This document shows positions 5,850-6,181 of a stretch of DNA of 6,181 nt, in pieces. Source of the DNA: Planctomycetaceae bacterium (GTDB taxonomy: Bacteria; Planctomycetota; Planctomycetia; Pirellulales; Thermoguttaceae). Numbering within the stretch: position 1 is the first letter of the stretch; each line of letters starts with the position of its first letter. A program made the translations under genes and the position numbers. The notes under the pieces are model-generated. The model was not told where the DNA came from, did not search any database, and saw only the letters and a program-made list of their open reading frames with translations. The stretch covers positions 1 through 6,181 of the forward strand of contig JAIRPZ010000004.1 in NCBI GenBank assembly GCA_031256755.1, in the 5' to 3' direction.

Positions 5850-6181
5850 TCACTTCTGCTTCTTATCTTTGTCCTTTTGTTTCCGCTCCTCATCAAGGGC
5901 TTTTTGAATGTCGGAGGGAAGTTTAACTCGCGGACATGGGGTGTCGCCATCATATGCCGTATAGGCGGGAAAACATTTTCTGTAATTATTGGTTTGTTTT
6001 ATTTGTTGCAGCGTAAGCCCTTTCACTTGTGAAAGATTAACAGTATAGTCGGCACTTCCGTCGCCGCCGACACAAAATTCGACATCTTCCAAGTTGACTC
6101 CGGTAAAATCGCTATCATGAAAATCTACGCCGCCGATAACCGCTCTGGTAAAATTACAACCTCTGAACGAACAGCCGTAGA
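5850..6181 (-). CDS. Pentapeptide-repeat protein, C-terminal part (5' end outside window)
   Basis: The reading frame is open through the right edge, so the start lies beyond 6181. The last 109 residues are visible. The first ~35 follow the A(D/N)LXX-type pentapeptide pattern, with a hydrophobic or aromatic residue every fifth position: 'FRGCN FTRAV', 'FHDSD FTGVN LEDVE F'. Such repeats fold as a right-handed quadrilateral beta-helix. Then comes 'LTLQQIKQTNNYRKC', a common closing element of these proteins. The end is a conserved-looking 'KLPSDIQKALDEERKQ' followed by a highly charged Lys/Asp tail. A TTG at 6090-6092 could be misread as a start but would cut the repeats in half, and the frame continues upstream in repeat register. 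Function is not predictable from the repeats: the family includes DNA-mimic gyrase inhibitors and many proteins of unknown role. A probable terminator follows 24 bases downstream. Confidence 0.85.
   Translation of the reverse strand, partial: YGCSFRGCNFTRAVIGGVDFHDSDFTGVNLEDVEFCVGGDGSADYTVNLSQVKGLTLQQIKQTNNYRKCFPAYTAYDGDTPCPRVKLPSDIQKALDEERKQKDKDKKQK

Noticed and set aside
1..6181. CRISPR array, tRNA or rRNA genes
   Set aside because: No regularly spaced repeats, cloverleaf-type segments or rRNA-like conserved sequences were seen.

Overview
The window looks like chromosomal DNA of an anaerobic or microaerophilic bacterium, most plausibly from the Planctomycetota-Verrucomicrobiota-Lentisphaerota (PVC) group, such as a gut or sediment Lentisphaerota or planctomycete. 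This placement is an inference. It rests on a full-length pyruvate:ferredoxin oxidoreductase (anaerobic pyruvate metabolism), a free-standing RNA polymerase alpha C-terminal-domain protein, and a pentapeptide-repeat protein with an 'LTLQQIKQTNNY' plus charged-tail ending. I associate the last two with PVC genomes. No rRNA or other firm taxonomic marker is present.

Layout from left to right. Bases 1-315 hold the decayed middle of an IS5-type (ISL2-like) transposase on the minus strand, broken by a stop codon, a frameshift in a homopolymer and a second stop. Bases 404-475 hold a possible 23-residue plus-strand peptide gene with a very good ribosome binding site and a double-glycine-like motif. 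Bases 518-641 form one long imperfect hairpin lying 18 bases past the end of the large oxidoreductase gene. Everything from 660 to the right edge is on the minus strand. In transcription order (right to left) it reads: a partial pentapeptide-repeat protein (5850-6181) with a terminator, a small single-span membrane protein (5496-5690) with a good promoter, an alpha-CTD-like protein (5066-5347), leucyl/phenylalanyl-tRNA-protein transferase aat (4327-5022), and pyruvate:ferredoxin/flavodoxin oxidoreductase nifJ (660-4211), which has its own good promoter.

The well-supported genes are housekeeping: NifJ converts pyruvate to acetyl-CoA and reduces ferredoxin, and Aat tags proteins for N-degron proteolysis by ClpS/ClpAP. 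Nothing links these two functionally. The alpha-CTD protein and aat are only 43 bases apart and may share a transcript, while nifJ seems to have its own promoter. I do not see an obvious new multi-gene system. The parts most worth a second look are the 404-641 segment (micro-peptide plus long hairpin beside an IS remnant), the free-standing alpha-CTD that keeps the DNA-contact residues, and the unusual substitution in the N-terminal motif of Aat.
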